A DNA stretch of 64,000 nucleotides, taken from NCBI RefSeq assembly GCF_020216065.1, contig NZ_JAIWNA010000001.1, forward strand, positions 372,001-436,000. Direction: 5' to 3'. The notes under the pieces were generated by a model. That model made no database searches. It was not told where the DNA came from and saw only the letters and a program-made list of their open reading frames with translations. Made by a program: the position numbers and the translations under genes. Below are positions 37,878 to 46,755 of the stretch, one piece after another; the first letter of the stretch is position 1; the number at the start of each line of letters is the position of its first letter. Source of the stretch: Nocardia rosealba (GTDB lineage: Bacteria; Actinomycetota; Actinomycetes; Mycobacteriales; Mycobacteriaceae).

Positions 37878-39359
37878 ATGAATGCTTCTCCGGTGCGGGC
37901 CTGGTTGGGCCTGCTGGTGGTCCTCGGTCCGGTTCTGCTCGTCGCGATGGACGGTTCGGTGCTGTTCCTGGCGATGCCCGCGATCACCGGCGCGCTGTCC
38001 CCGTCCGCCGATCAGACCCTGTGGATCCTGGACAGTTACGGCTTCGCCGTCGGTTCCCTGCTCATCGCCTTCGGCACCATCGGCGACCGCTACGGGCGCA
38101 AACGGCTCCTGCTGATCGGCGCCGCGATGTTCGGTCTCGGCTCGGTGGGCGCGGCTTTCGCCACCAGCCCCGAGTCGTTGATCGCGTTCCGCGTGCTGAT
38201 GGGCGTGGCCGGGGCGACGCTGTTGCCGTCGGCGCTGGCCGTGCTCGGCACCCTGTTCACCGATCCGAGGCGCCGAGCTCAGGCCATCGGTATTTTCGCG
38301 GCCACGTTCGCCGCCGGATTCGCGATCGGACCGATCGTCGCGGGTCAGCTGCTGAGCCGGTTCTGGTGGGGGTCGGTCCTGCTGATCAATGTGCCGGTGG
38401 TGCTCTTGTTCCTGATGTTCGCGCCGATCCTGCTCGAGGAGGTGCGGGCCACGGTGTCCGCCCGGATCGACGTGGCGAGTGTGGCTACCTCGGCGGCGGG
38501 TCTGCTGCTCGCGATGTACGCGGTGAAACACACAGCCGCGGAGGGTATTTCGCCTTCGGCTACGGGCGCGGGCTTGGTGGGTGCGGTGCTGCTCGGCTGG
38601 TTCGGGCGCAGGCAGGGGCGGATCACGAACCCGCTGATCGACTTCGCGTTGTTCCGCAACCGCGTGTTCACGGTCGCGATCGTCACCGGCTTCCTGCCGC
38701 TGGCGGCGTGGTCGGCCACCGCCTATCTCGGCGGCATCTATCTGCAGTCCGTGCTCGACCGCACCGTCACCGATGCCGCGCTGCTCGCGGTGCCCGGGGC
38801 CGTGGTCCTCACCGTCACCGCCGTCGTCACGCCGGCGATCGCCGCCCGGATCGGTCGTTCGGCCGCGCTCGTCACGGCGCATTTCACCATCGTCGCGGGC
38901 TTGCTGCTGTTGCTGCCGACCGGTACGACCGCCGGTGCAGGCTGGTACATCGCGGCGACGGCCGTGGCGGGCATCGGCTACGGCATCTCGTTCAGCGTGG
39001 TCGCCGATATCGCGGTCGCGGCGGTCCCGCCCGAGCGCGCGGGGTCGGCCGCCGCGCTCGCCGAAACCGGCAACGAGCTGGGCAATGCTCTCGGCATCGC
39101 CCTGTTCGGTTCGCTGGCCGCGCTCGTCTTCCGCATCGGCGGTCCCGACCTGGCGCCCACCCTCGGCGCGACCCTGGACCTGCCCGGCCTGTTCCCGGCA
39201 GCCGCCGCCGATGCGCGATCGGCGTTCGTCGACGGGCTGCACGTCGTCGCCGCGGCCGCCGCCGTGCTGCACGCGCTCCTCGGCCTGGTCGCGCTGCGCG
39301 TTCTGCGCTCGCGTCCAGTGGATGTGGAGGTCGCGCAACCCGCTCCGGCGGGTCTCTGA
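37878..39359 (+). CDS. MFS transporter, DHA2 (14-TM) drug efflux type
   Basis: Exporter of 493 residues with about 14 hydrophobic helices. Motif A between helices 2 and 3 reads GTIGDRYGRKRLLL; the first helix has VLLVAMDGSVLFLAMPAI and motif C-like GPIVAGQLL follows. It belongs to the EmrB/QacA/LfrA-like group, which pumps cationic or lipophilic drugs using the proton gradient. The divergent XRE/MmyB protein probably controls it. Confidence 0.9.
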   Translation: MNASPVRAWLGLLVVLGPVLLVAMDGSVLFLAMPAITGALSPSADQTLWILDSYGFAVGSLLIAFGTIGDRYGRKRLLLIGAAMFGLGSVGAAFATSPESLIAFRVLMGVAGATLLPSALAVLGTLFTDPRRRAQAIGIFAATFAAGFAIGPIVAGQLLSRFWWGSVLLINVPVVLLFLMFAPILLEEVRATVSARIDVASVATSAAGLLLAMYAVKHTAAEGISPSATGAGLVGAVLLGWFGRRQGRITNPLIDFALFRNRVFTVAIVTGFLPLAAWSATAYLGGIYLQSVLDRTVTDAALLAVPGAVVLTVTAVVTPAIAARIGRSAALVTAHFTIVAGLLLLLPTGTTAGAGWYIAATAVAGIGYGISFSVVADIAVAAVPPERAGSAAALAETGNELGNALGIALFGSLAALVFRIGGPDLAPTLGATLDLPGLFPAAAADARSAFVDGLHVVAAAAAVLHALLGLVALRVLRSRPVDVEVAQPAPAGL

Positions 39360-39481
39360 CGAAGAGACCATCGGCGACGCTCCGATCGTCGGGCGGCATC
39401 ACATCGCTGCCCGAATGCGACGTGAACCACACTCACGACCGGCGCACTGGTACAAACAAGCGAGAGGGAAGGACGAAATAT

Positions 39482-40678
39482 ATGAGCGCGCCGATCGTCA
39501 TCGTCGGAGCGGGCCTGGCAGGCCTGCGTACCGCCGAGGAATTACGCCGAGCCGGGTACGAGGGGGGTGTGCTGCTCGTCGGGGACGAGGCGCGGCCGCC
39601 GTACGATCGCCCGCCACTGTCCAAGCAGTTCGTGCGGGGCGAGACCGACGACACCACTCTGCGCCCGCCGGAGTTCTTCGCCGAGAAGAACATCGAGCTG
39701 CGCCTCGGCACCGCTGTCGCCCGAGTCGACACCGCCGCGCGCACCCTCACCCTCGCCGACGGTGACACCATCGCCTACCACCAGCTCGTCATCGCCACGG
39801 GCCTGCGCCCCCGCCGCCTGCCCGGTGTGGAGGAGGTGACGGGCGTACACGTACTGCGCGCCCACGACGACGCCGAATCCCTGCGCGCCGACCTGGCCGC
39901 CGCCCAGCGCGCCCTCATTATCGGCGCCGGTTTCATCGGCTGCGAACTGGCTGCGAGCTTCCGCGCCGCGGGCAAGGACGTGACCCTCGTCGAACCGCAG
40001 CCGGCCCCGCTCGCGTCGGTACTCGGCGAGCAGATCGGCGGATACGTGGGTCGTATGCACCGCGACCACGGCGTGGACCTGCACTGTGGCGTCGGCGTGG
40101 ACACGCTTCGGGTGGACGTCGACGGGCATGTGCGCGGCGCGCTGCTCAGCGACGGTTCCGATATCGATGCCGATCTGGTGGTGATCGGTATCGGGTCGGT
40201 GCCCGCCACCGACTGGCTGGCCGGTTCCGGTATCGAACTGGCCGAGCCGGCTGCGGGCGGGGGTGTGCTTGCCGACGAGCTGGGGCGTACGTCCGCTGAG
40301 GGTGTCTGGGCGGTCGGTGATGTGGCTGCTTGGCGTTACGGTGACATTCGCAAGCGGGTCGAGCATTGGACCAGTGCTGGTGAGCAGGCGAAGCTGGTGG
40401 TTACCGCGCTGCTCGGGGGTGCGGCGCCTACGGCTGCGCGGGTGCCGTACTTCTGGAGTGATCAATACGACGTGAAGATTCAGGCTCTCGGTACGCCTGA
40501 TCCTGCTGACGAGGTCACTGTCGTGTCCGAGGACGGGCACAAGTTTCTCGCCTATTACTCCAGGGACGGGATTCTCACCGCTGTTCTCGGGGCGGGGATG
40601 ACGGCTCAGGTGATGAAGTTGCGGGCGAAGTTGGCTGCGCCTACGCCGGTGGCTGATCTGCTGGCTGCTACGTCGTGA
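39482..40678 (+). CDS. FAD-dependent oxidoreductase (ferredoxin reductase type)
   Basis: Protein of 398 residues: FAD motif IVIVGAGLAGLRTAEELRRAGYEG, NAD(P)H motif ALIIGAGFIGCELAASFRAAGKDVTLVE, and the final WAVGDVAAW. The RPPLSKQFVRG and C-terminal SDQYDVKIQALGTP segments are typical of putidaredoxin-reductase-like and rubredoxin-reductase-like proteins that feed P450 or Rieske oxygenases. No partner oxygenase is adjacent. Confidence 0.9.
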   Translation: MSAPIVIVGAGLAGLRTAEELRRAGYEGGVLLVGDEARPPYDRPPLSKQFVRGETDDTTLRPPEFFAEKNIELRLGTAVARVDTAARTLTLADGDTIAYHQLVIATGLRPRRLPGVEEVTGVHVLRAHDDAESLRADLAAAQRALIIGAGFIGCELAASFRAAGKDVTLVEPQPAPLASVLGEQIGGYVGRMHRDHGVDLHCGVGVDTLRVDVDGHVRGALLSDGSDIDADLVVIGIGSVPATDWLAGSGIELAEPAAGGGVLADELGRTSAEGVWAVGDVAAWRYGDIRKRVEHWTSAGEQAKLVVTALLGGAAPTAARVPYFWSDQYDVKIQALGTPDPADEVTVVSEDGHKFLAYYSRDGILTAVLGAGMTAQVMKLRAKLAAPTPVADLLAATS

Positions 40679-40844
40679 CTTTGGTTGGGTAACTCCCGAG
40701 CGGCTTTACGGAACCACTTCGGTGTTTTGTGCACCACAAAGGTATTGGGCTGTGTTTTTGGAGCGCTGGCGCGCTCGAGCGCGGCCCCTGAGGGGCCGCT
40801 GCGCCGCTTCGCGGCGGACCCTCCTCGAGGTCGGGTCGTGCGGG
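40679..40844. repeat. Cluster of short hairpins, possible dispersed palindromic element
   Basis: No gene. Four inverted repeats in a row: TTTGTG/CACAAA (40726-40740), GAGCGC/GCGCTC (40761-40776), CGGCCCC/GGGGCCG (40782-40798) and CGCCGC/GCGGCG (40802-40816). They start 48 bases after the reductase stop, and T-runs precede the second. This may be a compound terminator or a mobile palindromic unit. Confidence 0.5.
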
Positions 40845-41171
40845 GCTGGGAGTGCGGTCATGGCGGACTGGAGTGGTGCCGTGTGGCTGGGAGTGCGGTA
40901 GGTGGCGCACTTGGGTGATGCGGGGCCGCTGGGAGTGCGGTAGGTGGCGGACTCAATTGGTGTCGTGCGGCTGGGAGTGCGGTAGGTGGCGCACTTGGGT
41001 GATGCGGGGCCGCTGGGAGTGCGGTAGGTGGCGGACTCAATTGGTGCCGTGTGGCTGGGAGTGCGGTAGGTGGCGCACTTGGGTGATGCGGGGCCGCTGG
41101 GAGTGCGGTAGGTGGCGGACTTAATCGGTGCCGTGCGGCTCGGAGGGCGGGAGGTGGCGGACTCGAGTGAG
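40845..41171. repeat. 42-bp tandem repeat block with 84-bp higher-order alternation
   Basis: The motif GCTGGGAGTGCGGTAGGTGG starts at 40886, 40928, 40970, 41012, 41054 and 41096, exactly 42 bases apart. Diverged copies flank it (40845, 41 bases long, and 41138). Two alternating versions differ after the core (CGCACTTGGGTGATG against CGGACTCAATTGGTG), so the true period is 84. In one version GTGCG and CGCAC can pair. Because 42 is a multiple of three, all frames show repeated 14-residue peptides, but there is no start signal or composition supporting a gene. Confidence 0.85.
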
Positions 41172-41285
41172 GGGTTAGTTCGCGGTGTGGCGGACTGCCG
41201 GTGAGGGCACGGATCGCTGGCGGTGCTTGCCTAGTGCAGGCAAACGATTCGGTCCCCGGCACGCGAATCGGATTACTCTGGCGCC

Positions 41286-41495
41286 GTGGGGATTTCTGAG
41301 TACGCACCTGGCGACGTGGTCGTCTTTTCGCACGGCCCGTTCGGTGGTATCTGTGCTGTCGTCCAGTCCGTCGATAGCCGGCGGTCGACGCTCGGGCTGG
41401 AGTTCGCTGTGGGGACCACGCACCGGGAGGGCGGGGTGCTGCGGGAGGATCGGCATCGGTTGACCGTTGGGTTCGACGAGGTGGAGTTGCTGTAG
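41286..41495 (+). CDS. Small hypothetical protein
   Basis: Protein of 69 residues from GTG 41286: VGISEYAPGDVVVFSHGPFGGICAVVQSVDSRRSTLGLEFAVGTTHREGG...HRLTVGFDEVELL. The GDVVVFSHGPFGGICAVVQSVD segment looks like a KOW/SH3-type beta-barrel, as in NusG C-termini or photosystem PsaE-like folds; this is only a fold impression. It ends 41 bases before the racemase gene in the same direction. Confidence 0.55.
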   Translation: MGISEYAPGDVVVFSHGPFGGICAVVQSVDSRRSTLGLEFAVGTTHREGGVLREDRHRLTVGFDEVELL

Positions 41496-41536
41496 GCGGG
41501 ACGGGGGGCTTCGCGGGGCTGTAATACGGTGGACCC

Positions 41537-42301
41537 GTGATCGTCGCGCTTATCGATTCGGGTCTCGGCTTGTTGCCGACGGCCGCGTGGCTGCGCAAAT
41601 TGCGACCCGATGTGGATCTGTTGCTGCTGCTCGATCCCGAGGGCGCGCCGTGGGGGCCCAAGCCGGAACAGTGGGTGGTCGAGCGGGTGCTGGCGGCGGC
41701 GCGGCAGGCGCTGGCGCTGGGGGCCGAGGTGATCGTGCTGCCGTGTAATACGGCGAGTGTGACGGCGTTGGCTCAGGTGCGCGCGGAGGTGGGGGAGTCG
41801 GTGCCGGTGATCGGCACGGTTCCGGCGATCAAACCCGCTGCGGCGCAATGTCGTTCGGTTGCGGTGTGGGCGACGGCGGCGACGACGGCCAGCCGTTATC
41901 AGGCCGACCTCATCGCTCGTTTCGGCGGTGAAGCGAAGGTTGTCGGGGTGGCCTGCCACGGCCTGGCCGACGCCATCGACCGAGGTGACGTGCCCGCGAT
42001 CAACGCCTCGATCGCCGATGCCGCCGCCCGCACACCCGCCGATGTGGAGGGCGTGGTGCTCGGCTGCACCCACTATCCGCTGGTCGTCGACGCCATTGTC
42101 GCCGCATTGCCGGACGGTGTGCGCCTGTTCGACAGCGCCCAGGCCGTCGCCGCCCAGACCGTCCGCAAGATGGACGAGCTCGGCAGGCCGACCACGGGCA
42201 CCGGAACGGTCATCGTCCGCACCAGCGGTGAACCGGGGGAATTGCCTACCAGCGCAGCGACTTTCGAGTCGGGCCGCCTGCTGGGCGCTGTCGGCCTCTG
42301 A
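41537..42301 (+). CDS. Aspartate/glutamate racemase family protein
   Basis: Cofactor-independent racemase of 254 residues with both catalytic cysteines: Cys70 (VLPCNTAS) and Cys177 (LGCTHYP), and an N-terminal IDSGLGLLP that replaces the usual DSGVGGL of MurI. It is likely a glutamate or hydantoin racemase; MurI function in D-Glu supply is possible but a second, better MurI may exist elsewhere in the genome. Start GTG 41537. Confidence 0.8.
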   Translation: MIVALIDSGLGLLPTAAWLRKLRPDVDLLLLLDPEGAPWGPKPEQWVVERVLAAARQALALGAEVIVLPCNTASVTALAQVRAEVGESVPVIGTVPAIKPAAAQCRSVAVWATAATTASRYQADLIARFGGEAKVVGVACHGLADAIDRGDVPAINASIADAAARTPADVEGVVLGCTHYPLVVDAIVAALPDGVRLFDSAQAVAAQTVRKMDELGRPTTGTGTVIVRTSGEPGELPTSAATFESGRLLGAVGL

Positions 42302-42381
42302 CGTTCCGGTCCGGGTGGTGCGGTGACCGGGCAGGGTGTCCTGTGGTGTTGAATGCGCATAACCGACCCTGGAGGTGCGTT

Positions 42382-43122
42382 GTGACCGAGGCTCCCACCG
42401 CCGACGACGTACGCGCCGCGCTCGCCGAACACGCCGACCCGGCCGACGCGCGACACCTGCAACGCTTCTTCAAAACCGGACCCGGCGAGTACGGCGACGG
42501 TGATGTATTCCTCGGCGTCCGCGTGCCTGTCAGCCGGAAGGTCGCGAAAGGGTTCACCGCGCTCCCGCTCGACCAGGTCGACGAACTCCTCGACAGCCCG
42601 GTCCATGAGGAACGCCTGGTCGCCCTGTTCGTCCTCGGCGCGAAGTTCGCCATCGCATCGAAACCACGCACCCGTGACGACAAGGCGCGCGAGGAGATAG
42701 TCGACCGCTACCTGGCCGCCGTGTGCCGGGGCCGGGTGAACAACTGGGACCTGGTCGACTCGTCCGCCGAATACATCCTCGGAGCCTGGCTGCTCGACAA
42801 AGAACGCACCCTGCTTTTCGAACTGGCACAACAGGATTCACTCTGGGAGCGCAGAGTCGCCCTGCTGTCGACCTTCGCCTTCATCCGCGCGGGCGACGCG
42901 AGCACCACCCTGGCCCTGGCCGAGGAGCTTCTCGACGACCACCGCGACCTGATCCAGAAAGCCCTCGGCTGGATGCTGCGCGAGGTCGGCAAGAAGGTCG
43001 ACCCTGCGCTGCTCACCGGCTTCCTCGATGCCAACGCACGCGAAATGGGCCGCACCGCATTGAGTTACGCGACCGAACACCTCGACAGGGAGCGACGCGC
43101 CGCGTATCGGGCGATGCGCTAG
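42382..43122 (+). CDS. DNA alkylation repair protein, AlkD-like
   Basis: HEAT-like repeat protein of 246 residues: FFKTGPGEYGDGDVFLGVRVPVSRKVAK, NNWDLVDSSAEYILGAWLL and KALGWMLREVGKKVDPALLTGFL are hallmark AlkD segments. AlkD excises bulky or cationic alkyl lesions such as N7-methylguanine without base flipping. GTG 42382 has GGAGG six bases upstream. Its last four bases overlap the 3' end of the convergent kshB. Confidence 0.92.
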   Translation: MTEAPTADDVRAALAEHADPADARHLQRFFKTGPGEYGDGDVFLGVRVPVSRKVAKGFTALPLDQVDELLDSPVHEERLVALFVLGAKFAIASKPRTRDDKAREEIVDRYLAAVCRGRVNNWDLVDSSAEYILGAWLLDKERTLLFELAQQDSLWERRVALLSTFAFIRAGDASTTLALAEELLDDHRDLIQKALGWMLREVGKKVDPALLTGFLDANAREMGRTALSYATEHLDRERRAAYRAMR

Positions 43123-44174
43123 AACTGGATCTTCAGGTGGTCGGTCACCGGCCGGGCCTGGCAACCGAGGATGTAGCCGTTCTCGATGTCCTCGGGGTCG
43201 AGGATCTCCGAATTCTCCATCTCCACTTTGCCTTCCAGCACCGTGCAGGCGCAGGAACCGCATTCGCCTTCCTGGCAGGAGTAGGGCACGTCGAGGCCCT
43301 TGTCGAGCATGATGTCGACCAGCGTCTGCTTGCGCGGCCAGCTCAGCTCGTGCACCTGCCCGTCGAGCTCCACCTCGACGGTCGCGGCGTCGGCGGCCTC
43401 CTCCTCGGACACCTCGGCGGGCGCGTGGTCGGCGAACGGGTCACCGGCCAGCGAGTTGAAGATCTCGGCGTGGGTGCGGCTGCGCGGCACATCGAGCGAG
43501 CCCAGCGCGGTGTGCACGAGGTCCATGAAGGGCTTCGGTCCGCACATGAACGCCTCGTAGGCGGTGTAGGGGCTCACCAGGCGGGCGAGCATGTCGGCGG
43601 TCGGCAGGCCGAGCAGCGGTTCGAGCCAGTGGATGACACTGAGCCGCTGCGGGAACTTGCCGACCAGTTCGCGCAGCTCGTCGGCGAAGATCACCGAGCC
43701 GGCGTCGCGGTTGGCGTAGACCAGCACGATCTTGCCGCTGCCCTGGGCGAGCGCCGACTTCAGGATGGAGATGACCGGGGTGATGCCGCTGCCCGCCGCG
43801 AACAGCAGCAAATCGGTGTCGAGGTCGCGGGGAGTGAACACGCCCGACGGCGGAAGTACTTCCAGCTCGTCGCCGGCGCTGATGTTGTCGCACAGCCAGT
43901 TCGAGCCGTAGCCGCCCTCGGTGCGTTTCACGGTCACCTTGGGTAGGTCGTCGGTGAACGGCGAGCTGGCCAGCGAGTAGCAGCGGGCCACCGAACCGGT
44001 GAGCTCGCTGGGGATGCGCAGGGTGAGGAACTGCCCGGGCTGGTAGGCGAACCGTTCGCGCAGCTCGTCGGGCACCTCGAAGACCACGGAGCGGGTGTCG
44101 GTCGTTTCGGCGATGACTGCGGCGACCCGCAGCACCACCGAGCGCGAGCCGTGCGGAACCTCGACTGTGGTCAT
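43119..44174 (-). CDS. kshB: 3-ketosteroid 9-alpha-monooxygenase reductase component
   Basis: Protein of 351 residues. The FAD domain contains YQPGQFLTLRIPSELTGSVARCYSLASSP, the NAD domain LLFAAGSGITPVISILKSAL, and the C-terminal plant-type ferredoxin has YSCQEGECGSCACTVLEGKVEM and GYILGCQ. It matches mycobacterial KshB closely in order and motifs. It passes electrons from NADH to the Rieske oxygenase KshA in sterol ring degradation. A perfect KstR operator lies 31 bases upstream. ATG 44174 starts the conserved region. The oxygenase gene is not in this window. Confidence 0.9.
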   Translation of the reverse strand: MTTVEVPHGSRSVVLRVAAVIAETTDTRSVVFEVPDELRERFAYQPGQFLTLRIPSELTGSVARCYSLASSPFTDDLPKVTVKRTEGGYGSNWLCDNISAGDELEVLPPSGVFTPRDLDTDLLLFAAGSGITPVISILKSALAQGSGKIVLVYANRDAGSVIFADELRELVGKFPQRLSVIHWLEPLLGLPTADMLARLVSPYTAYEAFMCGPKPFMDLVHTALGSLDVPRSRTHAEIFNSLAGDPFADHAPAEVSEEEAADAATVEVELDGQVHELSWPRKQTLVDIMLDKGLDVPYSCQEGECGSCACTVLEGKVEMENSEILDPEDIENGYILGCQARPVTDHLKIQF

Positions 44175-44204
44175 GTCGTCCTCTCGAGCAGATCTAGCCA
44201 AAAC

Positions 44205-44218
44205 TAGAACGTGTTTCA
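44205..44218. promoter_or_regulatory. KstR operator upstream of kshB
   Basis: TAGAACGTGTTTCA fits the published KstR consensus TNNAACNNGTTNNA at every fixed position. It lies between the TetR stop (44222) and the kshB start (44174), so kshB is expected to be derepressed by sterol-derived CoA thioesters. Confidence 0.7.
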
Positions 44219-44221
44219 GTT

Positions 44222-44860
44222 TCATGCTAAGTCCGGACGCGCCTGCAGGGCAAGCTGCGCCTCGAGCCCGGCCACGAGCACCTCCATCCCGAAGTCGTAG
44301 GAGTACTTGCCGCGCAGGTCGGACATGTACTTCGTGGCACGGGCCACCGCTTCGGGCAGCAGCACGTCCGCGGGGGCGGAGCGGTCACGCGGATTCACCC
44401 TGCTGCGGCCGAACAGGTAGGTGTGAATGGTCGCGTAGGCGGCCAGCACGTTGCGATCGGAGAATCCCGCGTCGAACAGGATCTCCATCACCGCTTCGAT
44501 CAGGTCGAGCTGCTTGCCGAGCATCTGCTCGAGCAGGATGTCGCCCAGGCCGGGATGCCTGCGCAGTTTATCGTCTATCTGATCGATCAGATCGCGCAGG
44601 CGTACCTGCCACGGGCCGGACTCGCGCGGCGGCTTGCGCACGCCGACCAGCGCCGCGCTGGCGACCAGGTCGAGCAGTTCCCGCTTGTCGGCGACGTAGT
44701 AGTAGGGCGCCATCGGCGACACCCCGAGCTCGCGCGAGAGCCTGCGCATGGACAGCTTCTCCACGCCGTCCTCGCGTACTACGCGCAGCGCCGCCTCGAC
44801 GATCTCCGCTTCCGAGAGTGTCGAATTCGCGCCGCTGCCGACCCCACCGTGGTTACGCAA
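44222..44860 (-). CDS. TetR/AcrR family regulator
   Basis: Protein of 212 residues: EIVEAALRVVREDGVEKLSMRRLSRELGVSPMAPYYYVADKRELLDLVASAAL is a full TetR HTH; the C-terminal part is helical. It lacks the RRTxFRYYxSKN pattern I know from the mycofactocin regulator MftR, and it is not KstR-like outside the HTH. It is oriented away from mftA (163 bases between starts) and reads toward kshB. The start is a TTG at 44860. It may regulate itself or the mft locus; its ligand is unknown. Confidence 0.85.
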   Translation of the reverse strand: MRNHGGVGSGANSTLSEAEIVEAALRVVREDGVEKLSMRRLSRELGVSPMAPYYYVADKRELLDLVASAALVGVRKPPRESGPWQVRLRDLIDQIDDKLRRHPGLGDILLEQMLGKQLDLIEAVMEILFDAGFSDRNVLAAYATIHTYLFGRSRVNPRDRSAPADVLLPEAVARATKYMSDLRGKYSYDFGMEVLVAGLEAQLALQARPDLA

Positions 44861-45023
44861 GCCTCTGCCTCACCTCTACTGCCGCTGGGCTCTCGGGCCC
44901 CTTCCGTCCTGCTCCCGGAAGTCTAGATGTCGTGGCCCGTCCGGTGAGTTTTTCCGAATCCCGCCTTTATGGCAGTGACTGACGTTAAAGTCGCGAGTGA
45001 CCGTCAACACATGGGAGGTAGTC

Positions 45024-45128
45024 ATGGCCGAGAACCCGACACCCGCGAGCGAGGACACCGGCGAGGACCTGATCGCCGAGACGCTGATCGAAGAGGTCAG
45101 CATCGACGGCATGTGCGGCGTGTACTGA
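45024..45128 (+). CDS. mftA: Mycofactocin precursor peptide
   Basis: Ribosomally made peptide of 34 residues ending in the diagnostic IDGMCGVY core; the C-terminal Val-Tyr pair becomes the redox-active part of mycofactocin. The leader has the acidic [17 protein letters not shown] section that MftB recognises. GGGAGG lies five bases upstream of the ATG. The stop codon is two bases from the start of the fused mftB-mftC gene. It was too short for a standard ORF scan but is unmistakable. Confidence 0.97.
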   Translation: MAENPTPASEDTGEDLIAETLIEEVSIDGMCGVY

Positions 45129-45130
45129 CC

Positions 45131-46621
45131 ATGGCGGCAGGCGTGCTCGATCTCGATGCCCGATGGGCGCTGCATCCTCGGGTCTCCTTGCGTCCGGAGT
45201 CCTTCGGTGCGCTGCTGTACCACTTCGGCACCCGCAAGCTCTCGTTCCTCAAGAGCCGCGAGCTGGTCGACGTGGTCCGGTCGCTGCCCGCGCACCATTC
45301 CGTGCGGGAAGCGCTGCACGCCAAGGGCTTCAGCGCTTCGACGGCATATGTCGAGGCACTCGACCAGCTGGCCCGCACCGACATGATCGTGCCCGCGCCT
45401 GGCCCGGTCACGCCGGTGGAACCGAGCCCGCCTGCCCCGGTCGGCGCCCCGCAGGGCGGACGGCTCATCGACCGCTTCGAGTCCGGTCTCGCCGCGCCGA
45501 TCTGCCTCACCTGGGAACTGACGTACGCGTGCAACCTGTCGTGCGTGCACTGCCTGTCGTCTTCGGGTCGCCGGGACCCGAACGAGCTGAGCACCGAGCA
45601 GTGCAAGGCGCTGATCGACGAGTTCGAGCGCATGCAGATCTTCTACGTCAACATCGGTGGCGGTGAGCCGACCGTGCGCCCGGACTTCTGGGAGCTGGTC
45701 GACTACGCCACGGCCCACCATGTGGGGGTCAAGTTCTCCACCAACGGGGTTCGGATCAACCAGCAGGTCGCCGCCCGGCTGGCCGCCAGCGACTACGTCG
45801 ACGTGCAGATCTCCCTCGACGGCGCCACCGCCGAGGTCAACGACGCCGTGCGCGGTCCCGGCTCCTACGACACCGCCATCAAGGCGTTGGCGAACCTGGC
45901 CGACGCGGGCTTCCGCGACGCCAAGCTCTCGGTGGTCGCGACCCGCCACAACATCGCCCAGCTCGACGAATTCAAGGCCATCGCCGACCGCTACGGCGCC
46001 ACCCTGCGCCTGACCCGGCTTCGCCCGTCCGGCCGTGGCGCCGACGTATGGGACGAGCTGCACCCGCTGCCCGAACAGCAGCGCGAGCTCTACGACTGGC
46101 TCGTGCGCAACGGCGAGGGCGTGCTCACCGGCGACTCCTTCTTCCACCTGTCGGCCTTCGGTTCGGCGCTGCCCGGCCTGAACATGTGCGGTGCGGGCCG
46201 GGTGGTCTGCCTGGTCGACCCCGTGGGCGATGTCTATGCCTGCCCGTTCGCCATCCACGACCGGTTCAAGGCCGGAAACATCCTCACCGACGGCGGTTTC
46301 GACGGTGTGTGGACCAACGCCGAACTGTTCGCCGAACTGCGCGAGCCCGTCGACGGCGGCGCCTGCACCAAGTGCAGCCACTACGACGCCTGCCGTGGCG
46401 GGTGCATGGCCGCCAAGTTCTTCACCGGTCTGCCCGCCAACGGACCCGACCCGGAGTGTGTGCAGGGGTACGGGGAGGCGGCGTTGTCGGCACCTGGTCG
46501 CGTCGTTCCGCGCCCGGCCGTCGACCACTCGCGGCCGGTGCGCGCCCGCACCCGGGTTTCGCTGCCGCTGACCGTGCGCCAGCCACCCGCCAAAGCGTGC
46601 AACGAAAGTCCGCTCGGGTAG
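45131..46621 (+). CDS. mftBC: MftB-MftC fusion: peptide chaperone and radical SAM maturase
   Basis: One uninterrupted frame of 496 residues. Residues 1-90 are an MftB chaperone ([41 protein letters not shown]), which presents the precursor peptide. Residues about 112-496 are MftC, the radical SAM/SPASM enzyme that decarboxylates and crosslinks the Val-Tyr end: CNLSCVHC (Cys134, 138, 141), SPASM cysteines in [25 protein letters not shown] and PECVQGYG. A proline-rich linker at 88-110 joins them. In the usual layout these are two genes; here no stop or start separates them. Confidence 0.93.
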   Translation: MAAGVLDLDARWALHPRVSLRPESFGALLYHFGTRKLSFLKSRELVDVVRSLPAHHSVREALHAKGFSASTAYVEALDQLARTDMIVPAPGPVTPVEPSPPAPVGAPQGGRLIDRFESGLAAPICLTWELTYACNLSCVHCLSSSGRRDPNELSTEQCKALIDEFERMQIFYVNIGGGEPTVRPDFWELVDYATAHHVGVKFSTNGVRINQQVAARLAASDYVDVQISLDGATAEVNDAVRGPGSYDTAIKALANLADAGFRDAKLSVVATRHNIAQLDEFKAIADRYGATLRLTRLRPSGRGADVWDELHPLPEQQRELYDWLVRNGEGVLTGDSFFHLSAFGSALPGLNMCGAGRVVCLVDPVGDVYACPFAIHDRFKAGNILTDGGFDGVWTNAELFAELREPVDGGACTKCSHYDACRGGCMAAKFFTGLPANGPDPECVQGYGEAALSAPGRVVPRPAVDHSRPVRARTRVSLPLTVRQPPAKACNESPLG

Positions 46622-46755
46622 TCGCGTCGCCGGTTGCCAGCGGTGCGCTGCCGATCTTGCTCGACACGTCAACTAAGCGGTCGGAGCGGCATTTCGAGCG
46701 GAGTTTCTTCCTTTTTTCTGGGGTGATGATGTTTGGCGGACCAAGTGCGAATAGC

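Noticed and set aside
40852..41124. A repetitive ORF with 14-residue repeats in the tandem array
   Set aside because: The 42-bp period is a multiple of three, so repeated peptides arise in every frame without stops. No ribosome site or start fits, so I treat it as non-coding repeat.
40845..41171. CRISPR array
   Set aside because: The units are contiguous without unique spacers and no cas genes are near.
44222..44860. Calling this TetR protein MftR or KstR
   Set aside because: It lacks the characteristic RRTxFRYYxSKN segment of MftR, and its C-terminal part does not resemble KstR. Position alone is not enough.
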